Source: Sorghum bicolor
Lineage: Eukaryota; Streptophyta; Magnoliopsida; Poales; Poaceae
Assembly: GCF_000003195.3 (NCBI RefSeq)
Contig: NC_012871.2
Coordinates: forward strand, 48,641,862 to 48,705,861
Length of the DNA: 64,000 nucleotides
Direction of reading: 5' to 3'
In this document: one piece after another, positions 23,393 to 34,969 of the stretch
Layout of the letters: each line of letters opens with the position of its first letter
How positions within the stretch are numbered: the first letter of the stretch is position 1
Program-made: the position numbers and the translations under genes
Notes under the pieces: generated by a model
What the model saw: only the letters and a program-made list of their open reading frames with translations
Databases searched by the model: none
What the model was told of the DNA's origin: nothing

Positions 23393-24627
23393 TGTTGATA
23401 TTTGGGAACGCAATAAGGAATTGATCCGCAAGCGCACGGATATCGGTGAGCACTTCACCCGGGAAATTATCTAGAGTATCGTATTTATTTTTTTACCACT
23501 AGGAGAAAGAGTGCATCTGACTAACCGGTCTATTACTACTAACCTTTAGGCACAAAGAATGTCTTTCGATGTGAGTGATAAATAGAGAAGACTGCAACCG
23601 TAGTCTCCTTCTAACCTTGGTAAGGATGATCTACTGTTCTAATGGGGAGGCTAACGGAATCTAGACACCACAAAGGATGTTCAACCCGCACCTATAAACC
23701 CTATCCTTCCTTCTAACGAGATGTGATCTACAAAGGTAGCTCGGAATTGTCACGTTCCTCACTACTACCACGGTCCAGCTAGTCAGGGAATATCTATGAG
23801 TACCCCAGCCTAAACACCACATTTACACCAGCAATGATTACTCTAAACTCTACGCGAAGAGATTAAAGTAAACTCATAAACCATAAGAACAATAAAACAA
23901 GAACTTACTAGAATTTAGAAGTCGAATTACTGAAGAATCCTAGGAGCAAGCTTCGGGTTAGGAGAACTTGATCCCGCAGGTACAAGCTTGGAGTAGACAC
24001 CGACAAGCCGGGCTTCCTCCACTCTTCACCTCCACTCTATCTCTCTCAATCTAGTAGAAACTAGAAGATCTATTTCTACCTTACATTGGTTGCTAAGCCT
24101 AAAAAGAAATATTAATTAGAGAAGAGGTTTCCCTTCGAGGGCACCCCTCAGTCTCTATGATAATTTCTTCATGTCTTCTCTAGGGGCCAGGGGGGCCTTG
24201 CTTATATAGTCCTCCCCTTCTATGCGTTTTTGGGTCGATAGGCGAGGTGGTACTATGTTTTTCTTGATCCAATAGGTCGGTGGAATATCCCGAGCGATGA
24301 GAGTCCTGATCTGGCTCCAGAGGGGGGCGGGCGCCTAGGCTACCAGGGCGGGCGCCCTGGGCCTGGCCCTGTTTCGCCTCCGCTTCGGTCTCGTGGCTTC
24401 TGGAGTCTTCTAGATGATGTAAAATCGTGCGGTGCGTTGATATCTCTATGTAATCCCGACATGTGGGCCTTTCTTCCTTATTTCCTGATAACCCTCTACA
24501 GAAACAGATAAACAACAAAACTCGTGGAATTCTGTCAGATCAAACCCTAATTCTAGGTGTTGGTTGCATATTGGTCCTTTCTCTTGTTTATTTGATAATT
24601 AAAATTGATAATTAAGAACCGTCAACA
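23393..24627 (-). repeat. 5' LTR of the Athila element
   Basis: This 1235-bp repeat pairs with 15261-16495. Minus-strand TATA box and paired GGGCGCCCGCCC boxes are conserved; one box carries a single change (GGGCGGGCGCCT on the plus strand near 24326). Confidence 0.95.
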
Positions 24628-24935
24628 GTGTACACGATAGGCTTGGTGATCGTGTTCAATATTTTCCTAGGAACCGGGAAGAGCTTGAAGAGATGGCCAA
24701 CGCACGAGTTCCCGATGAGTTCATATTTTGTAGGGATGCTAATACTTATCAGATGGAGTCAAGGGAAAATCATCGCCCATCGGCAAGACAGCCACAACTT
24801 CCTCCATGGTGTCCAGAGGGATTGACTAGAACTCAGAAAAGGAGGTTGCAGCGCGAAAGACGAGAAGAGCTGAACAAAGGCGAGAATTCTGGCCAATCTG
24901 AAGATCACCAGCAACCGGATCCTAAGGGAAAAGGG
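24628..24935 (+). pseudogene. Tat gag, C-terminal piece between two insertions
   Basis: This 308-bp island is the continuation of the Tat gag frame: 15258-15260 joins in frame to 24633 once one copy of the GTGTA duplication is removed. It encodes a basic, Arg/Glu/Gln-rich segment (NREELEEMANARVPDEF, then PEGLTRTQKRRLQRERREEL). The gag-only element interrupts it at 24935, and the frame resumes at 36213 without a shift. Confidence 0.75.
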
Positions 24936-26033
24936 TGAAGGGTCAAGATGGCGGACTAGAGGGGGGTGAATAGTCCTTTCTAAAAGATATTACGCCGGCT
25001 AACCGAAAAACAAATGCGGAATTAAAACTATTGGTCTAGCCAAGACTACACCCCTCTATCTAAGTTCTCTAGCACCTTGAAAAGATCCTAAACAAGCAAG
25101 CAAGGTGCTACCTTAGCAAGAGCTCACCTAACCAATTCTAGGAGCAAGGTCACACAAACCTATGCAACTAGTACTTTGCAAACCGGGGGAGCTCCTACTC
25201 AAACTAGTGAGGCAAAGCGCACAAAGCCTAAGCTCACTAGCAAGCTCAATAACAAGGCAACTAATGCTAAATTAGAGAGCATAAATTACTTAGCTACACA
25301 AACTAAGCAAAGTGACTAACAAGGTTACACAAACCAAATTAGTCACGCAAGGGAACTACTTCTAGCTACACAAGCAAGAAGGTAACTAGCAAGCTACACA
25401 AGCTAACTAATTACAAGAGCAACTACACAAGCACAAGTATATGAACATAAGAACAAGCTTGTGTTAAGGACTTTGCAAACCAACAGGAAGAACAATGTTG
25501 ACACGATGATTTTCTCCCAAGGTTCACTTGGTTGCCACCAAGCTACGTCCCTGTTGAGACAAGCTCCAAGGTTGCCGCCGGTCCTCTTGCTAGTGGTGAC
25601 CCGCAAGTCACACTCTCCCATGTGGAGTGCTTACCACAAGCTCTAGCACTTGACCTGGCCGGACCACTTGTTGCTCTTCACATCTCGCTCTACTAGAGTT
25701 GCTCTTCGCGATCCCCGTGGGGTGAGCACCGTACCCCTCACAATCTCTTCTCCGGAGCACCGCACAATCTCCTTGCGTGCTTTGACGGAGTCACAAGCCA
25801 CCAAGCCGTCTAGGAGGTGGCAACCTCCAAGAGTAACAAGCACCACCGGCTTGCAACACGAACACCTAGTGCCACTCAATGCAATCTCTCAATGCAACGC
25901 ACTAGAATCGCTCACTCACATAATCGGATGATCACTATCAAGCATATGTGAGTTAGAGGCTTTCCTAGCACTCCCCAAGCATGGACACTAAGTCCCAAGG
26001 GTGCTCAGCACCAGCCAAGGCCGGCCACCACTT

Positions 26034-26043
26034 CTATTTATAG
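26034..26043 (-). promoter_or_regulatory. TATA box in the 3' LTR of the gag-only element
   Basis: Minus-strand CTATAAATAG in a GGGGCTATAAATAGAAG context, identical to 34913-34922. Confidence 0.65.
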
Positions 26044-26094
26044 CCCCAAGGGCTAAACTAGCCGTTGCCCCTTCACTGGGCAAAACACGTGGGC

Positions 26095-26515
26095 ACCGGA
26101 CGCTCACAGGGAGCCACCGGACGCTCAGCTCCCAGCGTCCGGTGCTCAGGTGTCAGCCACGTATCGCTAGCCGTTTGAAAACGACCGTTGCCGCCAACGG
26201 CTACTGCACACATGCGCCTGCACAGCACCACCGGACGCTCTGCAAGTCCACACCGGATGGTCCGGTGCTCACCGGACTCGTGCGCAGAGAGGGTTGCAAA
26301 CTCGCACAGTCACCGGACGCAAGCCACCGGACGCACCCTGAGCGTCCGGTGCTCACCGGACTCATACGCAGTGAGGGTCGCCAAACCGCCCGCACACCGG
26401 ACGCTGAGCACCGGACTCTCTCCGGTGCGTCCGGTGCACTCAGCTGCACCCGACAGCACACCGGACACTAAAGGCCAGCGTCCGGTGCCTCCGCGCAGAG
26501 CGTCCGGTGAGTGTT
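26095..26515. repeat. CACCGGACGC / GCGTCCGGTG array (3' LTR)
   Basis: More than a dozen boxes in both orientations lie within 420 bp. The arrangement is nearly the same as in the partner LTR at 34970-35395, with small differences such as the loss or gain of individual boxes by point mutation. Confidence 0.85.
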
Positions 26516-27130
26516 TCCTACTGAGAAACACTCCCGCGACTTCTCCAAAATTCCCACCGGTGCAATAGAAAATATACGCTTAATTTTCTCAAAACCCACA
26601 CCTCTCTCAACCCTAGGAACACCACCTCCTTTGTAAATGTGCCAACACCACCAAGTGTACACCACCATGTGCAAGTGTGTTAGCATTCTCACAAACATTT
26701 TCTCAAAGGAGTTAGCCTCTCAACTTTCCACGCCACTCGATCCTAACACATATGCAAAGTTAGATCGCTCAAGTGGCACTAGATGACCGATATGCAAACT
26801 AGTTTGCCCCTCTTGATAGTACGGCCATCTATCCTAAATCCGGTCATAAACTTCTCTACACACCTATGACCGGTTAAATGGAAATGCCCTAGGTTATACC
26901 TTTGCCTTGCGCATTTCATTTCATCTCCTCCAATGTTGATGCAACACATGCACCAACCAATCACCAAATGATATGATCCACTTCATATCATCACGTGACC
27001 GTATTGGTTCATCGATCTTGACCTCACTTGCTCTTCACCGTTGCCTCGGTCCATCGGCGCCAAGTCTTGCTCAAGCTTCACCGTCACACGCGGTCCCTCG
27101 CTTCAAAGCCTCCGACTTGCCCTTCACTCT

Positions 27131-27230
27131 NNNNNNNNNNNNNNNNNNNNNNNNNNNNNNNNNNNNNNNNNNNNNNNNNNNNNNNNNNNNNNNNNNNNNN
27201 NNNNNNNNNNNNNNNNNNNNNNNNNNNNNN
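27131..27230. other. Assembly gap of exactly 100 N
   Basis: One hundred N bases, the conventional placeholder for a gap of unknown size. Sequence on its left is the gag-only element's LTR; sequence on its right is an Athila-type LTR. An unknown amount of DNA may be missing, and the join is unproven. Confidence 0.98.
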
Positions 27231-27447
27231 TCCAAATGAAATAAAGATCTAGACTTAGGGTTTTATCTGACAGAATTCCACGAGTTTTGGTGTTTGTCTA
27301 TTTCTGCGGGAGGTTATCAGGATATATGGAAGAAAGACCCACATGTCAAGATTACGTAAAGATATTAACGTGCTGCGCAATTATCTTACATCTAGAAGAC
27401 TCCAGAAGCCACGAGACCGAAGCGGAGGCGAATCGGGGCCAGAGACA

Positions 27448-27480
27448 GGGCGCCCGCCCTGTCCAACTGGGCGCCCGCCC
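27448..27480 (+). promoter_or_regulatory. Paired GGGCGCCCGCCC boxes, 21 bp apart
   Basis: The boxes start at 27448 and 27469, with the TATA box of this LTR about 119 bp downstream of the second. The spacing and distance almost equal those in the complete Athila LTRs. Confidence 0.75.
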
Positions 27481-27598
27481 TGCCCCCAAGTCCAATCAGG
27501 ACTCTGCTTTGCGGGAAGTCTCCACCGACCTAAAGGATGAATCTAAACCATACAATCTATGTCGGTTTGATCCAAGGGCCCATATTCACTTGAAGGGA

Positions 27599-27606
27599 CT
27601 ATAAAA
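27599..27606 (+). promoter_or_regulatory. TATA box of the Athila-type LTR fragment
   Basis: GGACTATAAAACCAGACCCC is aligned with the Athila LTR core promoter (GGACTATATAAGC) and followed by the shared CCCCCTGGCCCCTGGAG leader. Confidence 0.65.
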
Positions 27607-28935
27607 CCAGACCCCCTGGCCCCTGGAGGAGAGAGCCTCTCAACCCTAATTCATTGTTCCATCAAGGGAGAAGAAGCCTCTGATCAAGATTAGAGCCACC
27701 ACATCAATTAGATATCTAGATTAGCATAGCTACATAGGATTAGAACTAGAAGGAGTCAATCTTCGATTGGTTTCCGGATCTGTCAGGAGGATTCTTGGTA
27801 ATTCTCTAATTGTGCTTCTAATTGCTTTCTAATTATCTTTGTTCTTCAATATTATGAATATGACTTTGTTCTACTTCAATATATTGCTTATGACTTTGCT
27901 CTACTTGCTTATATTCAAGATTATATTGTTCTTAGTTTATCATAGTTATGTACTTGGCTTAGTTAGATACGATCTATATACATGCTTAGGATCGTATAGC
28001 GTTTATCCATCGGATCCATGGGTAAATGATAGATATTGTGTAGGCGTGGTGCTTATACCGTATTTATCTGTGATTGTACCCAATATGCCAGATCGTGGGG
28101 TAGTTCGTGATAGTGACAGCTTCATTGATTCTTATATAGTCCCCCTCTCGTGTATTGGGCTGGCAGAGCAACATTATTACAGGGGAGTGATTGCTATGTT
28201 TCTCATATTCCTTGCTAATATCACTATGCATGGGCGTAGTCTTGTCTAGCAATGATTGCTAAGTATGCTTGCACTAACTATGATATGCTAGACTATATAG
28301 TTAAGAATAACTTAGGGAATATTCTTGTAGTTCGTTCTAATACCATGCTAATGACTTTCTAGAGTATCTAATTGAGGTGCTTATCATATTTATTATGTGG
28401 CTAGATCAGATTAGTTATCCTTGTCACTATTATTATTTCATATATCTTTTATGTGACACTTATCCCTGTATGATGAGTTAGATATAATGTTCTCAATTAT
28501 ACATGCAATGATAGATGCTCAATCTCATATTCTATTCTGTAATCATTAGTGATGATTTCTAATCCCTTCCCAGTGGTAAAAATATAAATAACGATACCTG
28601 GAATACTTCCCGGTTAAAATGCTGCATCGGTATTAATCTGTGCGCTTGCAGATCCTATTCATTATTTATTTAGAAGAGCAATTGCATATTTCAATACCGC
28701 GTCTCTTACATCATGCTGGGGATGACAACTTGGCTTAAGTGGTGTAAGGGATAGGTTTGGCATTTTTGGCACCGTTGCTAGATTTAGAACTTAGTCTACT
28801 TTTAGTAATGATGTTAAGAATACCCAACAATCATCACATCATCACCTGTGGACTAATCTCCTGTGTATCTCACATAAACACTATTAGTCCACCTAAGTTG
28901 TCACTCAATTACCAAAACCAAACAAGGACCTTTCA

Positions 28936-28950
28936 ATCTCCCCCTTTTTG
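28936..28950 (-). other. Polypurine tract of the gag-only element
   Basis: Minus-strand AAAAAGGGGGAGAT ends directly at the start of the 3' LTR (TGAAAGGTCC). Confidence 0.8.
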
Positions 28951-31914
28951 GTAATTGATGACAACTCTACAAAGATATGGAAATTAAGCTTTTTCAAGCT
29001 AGCACTTCACACAAGTGTAAATTGCTAACTTGATTTGGATTTTATGCTACTTATCCAACATTTAAGCTCTATGTCAAGATTTGGATAAGCACCACAAAAC
29101 CCTACTAAGTGCTAAGGTGTATAGAATAAACCTTTGTAGTTCGATACCAAGTTCGATAGCATTTGAAGCATTCAATGTACACCATCCTTAGCACCATGAG
29201 TAGCTAGACAACAAAAACACTAGAAACCCCGTGAGATCAACATTATAAGCATGGGTCTAGTTTTTACTTGATAAACACAAGTCTAGCTACCAACCTATGC
29301 ATGCTAGTTATCATATCATCAATCAAGTTCTATAACTAGCATACACCACACAAGCATGCATATTGAATTTAAACACTTATGCAATGCAAGCAAACACATG
29401 AATATGCACAAATCAAATGCAATCAAACAAGGTTCATGAGCTTGCTCCCCCTACTTGTGTGCTTCTCTTTTGTCCAAGAATTTTGATCCATCATCTTTTC
29501 TTTTAATGTTGCTCCCTTGTCCATGTCCATCTTTGATCTCTCCCCATTGAAACATATCTTTTGTTGTATCTTTTGTTGTCCAACTTATCCCATGATCATA
29601 TCTTTGTTCCAACTTCTCCCCCTTTGTCATCAATTTCCATAAAAGGTATGTGATACCAATTAAATCACTTGATACCAATTGTAAAAATGTGAATCTCATT
29701 GTGACAAAGGATTGCATTGGGATAGATGGTTGAGGCTTGAATCTTGCATTTTTGATGGACATCACCATGTGGTGGAATGACATTACTTGAATTGCTCTTG
29801 AGATACCACATAGGATCTTTGACCTTGATACCATTTGGTGGGGCACTCCCCCTATGTCATAGCATGGGTCATTCACTTGTCAATCTTGTTGGTGAGGGAA
29901 CTTTCTTTGCTTGATGATCACTTAAAGTTGAGGATCACTTGTGGAACCACCTTCTTGTATGATAGATACCATATGTATAAATGTGATATTTGGAATATCT
30001 TATCCGATATCATATGGGATTCTTTTATCAATTAAGGTCTTCTAGTATGGAACCACTTGTTTGCGATCTTGAACATTTGCTATTATCATGAGTACCATTT
30101 GTTGGATACCAATTGAAGAAACATTTGAATTTAGATATCCATTTGCAATGTTGTCTTGTTCTTGTACTCTAATCATCATGAGCTTCTAATCGTTGACTTG
30201 AACTAAGTTGATTTGCCTAAGCTTCCAAGTTCGGTTTGAACCAATGACAAGCTTCTTCACACCTCTCATTAAGGGTTATCTTGCCAATGTTGTACTTGTC
30301 ACTTGTTAACAATCCAAAATAGATTAAGTACTTGGGTTTACTAGCTCATGAACAAACTCATAAACAAACCACTTGATCAACTAATCATTCAAGCAATAGT
30401 GGTAGGTTATGAATTGAAATCTTTTCATTTGTCATGCATGATCCTATGAAGCATGTACTATATGCACTAACCGCATACTAGTAAGAGATGAAATGATCAT
30501 GCACATTACAATGATACCTTTGCTATGTTGGAGAAGAGGATAGTCACATAGATTCCAATTCATTTCTCCAATAGCAATGTGAAGTCCAATTAATAAGCTT
30601 GGTGAAGACCAATTATAAATGCCAATTGATAGATCAAATCTTCACCCATGTGAGATGAAAACCACTTTATTATCAAGTGCATTGTCTTGTTGTGGTTGGC
30701 TTGCTTCATCTTTTCTTGATCATTGCTTGCATGAGAGAACTAATAAGAATACCACTTGAACATCATGATTAGCTCTCTTTGGGTGTTGCTTGCTTTCTTG
30801 ATCAATCCTTTTGATTGCTTCAACTAAGTATCTCAAATCTTCTTTAGATCACCACTTCCATGTTAGCCTTCCAAGCACCACACTTGGTTTACCCACTCCT
30901 CGGGCGGCACGCCCCTCTCATAGGGAGAAGTGACCTCTCTCTAAAGAAGCATTCTTGACACTCACTTGAATTGCCTTTAATTGATTGATTCAAGTGATGG
31001 ACTTAATATGATGAGTAACCATGAATCCTTCTTTAAGTCCTTTTCTTTCTACTTGTTTAAGTTCTTTTTCTTTTTAAATAATCTCCAATAATCACTAGAA
31101 CTTAAACTTCATCTTCATCTTGAGTTTGATCTTGATCTTCAATTTGAGTACTAAATGTGTACACCAAGTACATTCCACAATCAAATGACCTTGTACTCAT
31201 TACTTGTCATGCTTCTAGATCAATTCAAAAACCAAACTTAGGTGCCTCAAACACTTATGATCATGTTTCCAACTTCAGCACCTTTCAATTGAAGTGACTC
31301 TAGATCAATCCAATAATTGTCACTTTTCTGGCAGATTCTATACACTCTAAAGAAATATCCATATATCACAAAGTACAGATCCAAATACCTCGAAATTTGG
31401 TGGAAATGTGACTCACTAAGTCATCTAGCAGCTGTAAAAATTTGAGCTTCATTTGACTTCTAGAATGCTACCAGATTTCAATTCTTCCACCACTGCTACA
31501 TGCTGAAAACTGCTGCACTATAGCTGATAAGATCCACTCCAAAACTGAAGTATCCCTTATCCAATTCTCATGAAATTTCTACAGCGTCTTCTATGATAAT
31601 TGTACAGCATGCATTCCAAATTTCAAGCCATTCCAAATAGATTTGATCACTCAAACTCAGACTTGATCACTTGGTTAGCTCATGATCATCTAATTTGCAA
31701 GCTTCAACTCATGTATTTGCAAGCCATCAAATAATCCAATAAATCACCACAACTTGAATATATGCACTTGTATGTTGTTGCACTTGGACTTCACTTATTT
31801 GACTTGGCATTGGGATGAGATAAGCACTAAGCTTCAATACTTGACTCAATCATATAATGAACAATGTAGGATCAATTGAATTAAGCCTCCAATGCCGATG
31901 GTACCTACAAACAA
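28951..31914 (-). other. Noncoding internal region where pol would be expected
   Basis: About 3 kb without a frame matching protease, integrase, reverse transcriptase or RNase H on either strand. Short frames (for example 29451-29876 minus) have no recognisable domain. Six copies of GATACCA (minus TGGTATC), the core of the primer-binding site, occur between 29652 and 30111. Confidence 0.7.
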
Positions 31915-33762
31915 TCATCCACTATTTGATGGTACCCAAACTAGTTTGGGTCCTCTCAAGTTAGGTGCAACATACTTAGGCATAGCCTTAGTATGAGTAG
32001 CGGGATGTTTTGCAATAGCAACCATAGAGGTACCATTACCATCCTTTCTAAGCATAGTATTATCATCAATTGAAATGGGCTTAGAATTATTACCTAGGGG
32101 ACATGAATGAGCCATGTGTCCCCTTTCCTGGCATAAGTAGAAACTTCTCTTTGATTGAGCCTTTTCTTCCTTGCTCATGTGTTGCTTCTCATTGCCTTGC
32201 CTCTTGAAAGTTGCTTGAGCCTTCTTCTCAAGCTTGGTAGGACACTTCGAGGCAAAGTGTCCATCATTCTTGCTCATCATCTTGGCATCTTGGATTTGCA
32301 TTGGATGCCTTGCTCTTCCACCCCTTCTTCTTTTCTTCTTCTTCATCATCAAATCACCGTGATGGTTGAACTTGACTTGAGCTTGGGGTGTCTTTTCTTG
32401 CTCAACTTGTGGCTTTGGTTGAGGCTTTACTTGTTGCTTCACCAATTGCTTGGTTGGGCACATTGAGGTGAGATGACCCCAAGTGCGACACTTGAAGCAT
32501 TTGACATTCTTGAGCCTCTCTTCTTCTTTCATCTTCTTGAGCTTCTCTTTGTTTGGGCAACCATTAGCAAGATGTCCCACTTCATGGCACCGGTAGCACA
32601 TGAAATGAGAAAGCTTTCTCTTTTCTTGCTTTCTTTTGCCCTTTGTCATCTTCTCCTTGAAGCCAATGCCACACTTGTCACCATAGTTTCTTTGAGTCTT
32701 CAATATGTTCTCAAAGGTGACTTTTGAGTAGTAGCACCTCTCCAACTTGTTGCTCAAATTCTTCACTTGTTCATTAAGCTCATTGTTCTCCTTCAAAAGG
32801 TTAGTCTCACAAGACATAGAAGTAGAACAAGCATCTAAAAGTGAAGAACATGGCATAGATAATAAATCATCACAAGAGGTGGATACATGCTTCTTGCCTA
32901 CATCACAAGGGTTAGTAACACTATGTGATTGATCTTTTCACCCAAGTGATGAGCTCTCACTAGTTTTAACTTCTTCATTAGAAAGCTTCTTAGTGAGAAA
33001 AGCATGGTCTTTTACCAAGTTATCATGAGCCACACAAAGTTCCTCATGAACCAATTTTAGCTCCTCATGTGAACAAGTAGTAACATAAAGTAAATGCTTT
33101 TGTTGTTCACATGTGGTCTTTAGAAATGAGTTTTCATTTTTCAGTTTACTTGTTTTAGCCATCTCATTTCTTAAAGCTTTGGTGAGTCTACATACAAGCT
33201 CAAAATTTGGATCATCACAATCAACAATCACACCTCCAATAGATACCTTGCCGTCGCCGTGAGACATGGAGGAATGTGATGAAGTGGATGAGCTTGTAGA
33301 AGCATCACTCTCATAGCCATCATCTTCATCTTCACTTGACCATGAGGTGGAGCAATCCTCCACAACCACCTTGTTGTGGTTATGCTCAACATCCTCATGT
33401 ATCTCCACCTTTGGTTCCTCCTTTTTGAACTTGCCATCATCCCATGTGGAGGAATCACCGAAGGTGTGTTTGATAGACTCCCACATTTCATATGCGGTTC
33501 CTTTGGAGTTTATCCTATCAAACAACTCAAAGCTCAAAGATTTCATTAGATAACAATAAGCTTCGCAATCAAGTTCAAAGAGAACCTTTTGAGCTTTGGT
33601 GAGATTCTTATGGTCCAAGTTGTGTGTGAGACCATTAGTGACAATCCACCAAAACTTAGGTCCCTTTGCACGAAAATGATCAAGCATGTGATTTTTCCAA
33701 TGTGCAAAGTTTGTGCCATCAAAAATGTGTGTCTCACAATCATCTATCCCACTAGACGCCAT
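31915..33762 (-). pseudogene. Copia-type Gag with zinc knuckles, one in-frame stop
   Basis: The frame starts about 40 bp after the primer site (MASSGIDDCETHIFDGTNFA) and has the copia Gag capsid signature (FAHWKNHMLDHF, AYEMWESIKHTFG). An acidic Ser-rich stretch and coiled-coil segments follow. An in-frame TGA lies at 32938-32940, and the same frame continues to 31915. The C-terminal part has two intact CCHC knuckles (CYRCHEVGHLANGC and CFKCRTWGHLTSMC) and two damaged ones (SKNDGHFASKC and FYLCQERGHMAHSC, each lacking Cys residues). Total length is about 616 codons. Gag forms the particle that packages the RNA; here it is the only protein the element could supply. Confidence 0.85.
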
Positions 33763-33799
33763 CCTCTCGGGTCGGTGAAGACCACAAATGAGAGACCTA

Positions 33800-33811
33800 G
33801 CTTTGATACCA
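33800..33811 (-). other. Primer-binding site, initiator-Met tRNA type
   Basis: Minus-strand TGGTATCAAAGC lies two bases downstream of the 5' LTR. It is the classical copia primer site complementary to the 3' end of initiator methionyl tRNA. Confidence 0.9.
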
Positions 33812-34912
33812 CTTGAAGGGTCGAGATGGCGGACTAGAGGGGGGGTGAATAGTCCTTTCTAAAAGATATTACGCCGGCTAACCGAAAAACAAATGCGGAA
33901 TTAAAACTATCGGTCTAGCCAAGACTACACCCCTCTATCTAAGTTCTCTAGCACCTTGAAAAGATCCTAAACAAGCAAGCAAGGTGCTACCTTAGCAAGA
34001 GCTCACCTAACCAATTCTAGGAGCAAGGTCACACAAACCTATGCAACTAGTACTTTGCAAACCGGGGGAGCTCCTACTCAAACTAGTGAGGCAAAGCGCA
34101 CAAAGCCTAAGCTCACTAGCAAGCTCAATAACAAGGCAACTAATGCCAAATTAGAGAGCGCAAATTACTTAGCTACACAAACTAAGCAAAGTGACTAACA
34201 AGGTTACACAAACCAAATTAGTCACGCAAGGGAACTACTTCTAGCTACACAAGCAAGAAGGTAACTAGCAAGCTACACAAGCTAACCAATTACAAGAGCA
34301 ACTACACAAGCACAAGTATATGAACATAAGAACAAGCTTGTGTTAAGGACTTTGCAAACCAACAGGAAGAACAATGTTGACACGATGATTTTCTCCCGAG
34401 GTTCACTTGGTTGCCACCAAGCTACATCCCCGTTGAGACAAGCTCCAAGGTTGCCGCCGGTCCTCTTGCTAGTGGTGACCCGCAAGTCACACTCTCCCAC
34501 GTGGAGTGCTTACCACAAGCTCTAGCACTTGACCCGGCCGGACCACTTGTTGCTCTTCACGTCTCGCTCAACTAGAGTTGCTCTTCGCGATCCCCGCGGG
34601 GTGAGCACCGTACCCCTCACAATCTCTTCTCCGGAGCACCGCACAATCTCCTTGCATGCTTCGACGGAGTCACAAGCCACCAAGCCATCTAGGAGGTGGC
34701 AACCTCCAAGAGTAACAAGCACCACCGGCTTGCAACACGAACACCTAGTGCCACTCAATGCAATCTCTCAATGCAACGCACTAGAATTGCTCACTCACAT
34801 AATCGGATGATCACTATCAAGCATATGTGAGTTAGAGGCTTTCCTAGCACTCTCCAAGCATGGACACTAAGTCCCAAGGGTGCTCAGCACCAGCCAAGGC
34901 CGGCCACCACTT

Positions 34913-34922
34913 CTATTTATAG
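34913..34922 (-). promoter_or_regulatory. TATA box in the 5' LTR of the gag-only element
   Basis: Minus-strand GGGGCTATAAATAGAAG. It lies about 50 bp downstream, in transcription direction, of the CACCGGACGC array and about 1.1 kb upstream of the primer site. Confidence 0.7.
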
Positions 34923-34969
34923 CCCCAAGGGCTAAACTAGCCGTTGCCCCTTCACTGGGCAAAACACGT

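Larger units (their letters stand above)
15261..24627 (-). mobile_element. Athila-lineage Ty3/gypsy retrotransposon, structurally complete
   Basis: Two 1235-bp LTRs (15261-16495 and 23393-24627), TGTTGA...TCAACA on both strands, are flanked by a perfect 5-bp duplication, GTGTA (15256-15260 and 24628-24632). Read on the minus strand it has 5' LTR, tRNA-Asp-type primer site, an intact gag-pol frame, a noncoding gap, an accessory ORF with its own promoter, a G-rich polypurine tract and the 3' LTR. The FMDD reverse transcriptase motif and the primer site point to the Athila lineage. About 20 differences between LTRs (roughly 1.6% by eye) make it younger than the Tat element it sits in, as nesting requires. 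Confidence 0.95.
27231..28820 (+). mobile_element. Athila-type LTR fragment plus start of internal region
   Basis: On the plus strand this resembles the reverse complement of the LTR at 15261-16495: GACAGAATTCCACGAGTTTT, CCCACATGTC, GAAGACTCCAGAAGCCACGA, paired GGGCGCCCGCCC boxes and a TATA box appear in the same order. The LTR appears to end at CA (28762). A degraded primer site, TGGCACCGTTGC (28767), follows, then about 50 bp of internal DNA. Its 5' end is lost in the gap, and it stops abruptly at ATCATCACATCATC, where the surrounding LTR resumes. It belongs to a related but distinct family. No target duplication can be seen. Confidence 0.75.
24936..28935 (-). repeat. 3' LTR of the gag-only element, interrupted
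   Basis: Bases 24936-27130 align with 33814-36009 and bases 28821-28935 with 36104-36207. Between them are 100 Ns and a foreign Athila-type LTR fragment, and the roughly 95 bp corresponding to 36010-36103 are missing. A minus-strand TATA box lies at 26034-26043 and the box array at 26095-26515. Large open frames here are translations of the repeated boxes. Confidence 0.9.

Noticed and set aside
26001..26568. Long open frames across the CACCGGAC arrays (also 34880-35447)
   Set aside because: They are translations of the repeated GC-rich boxes, are open on both strands, and their peptides merely repeat the box (HRTL-type units). They lie inside LTR promoters.
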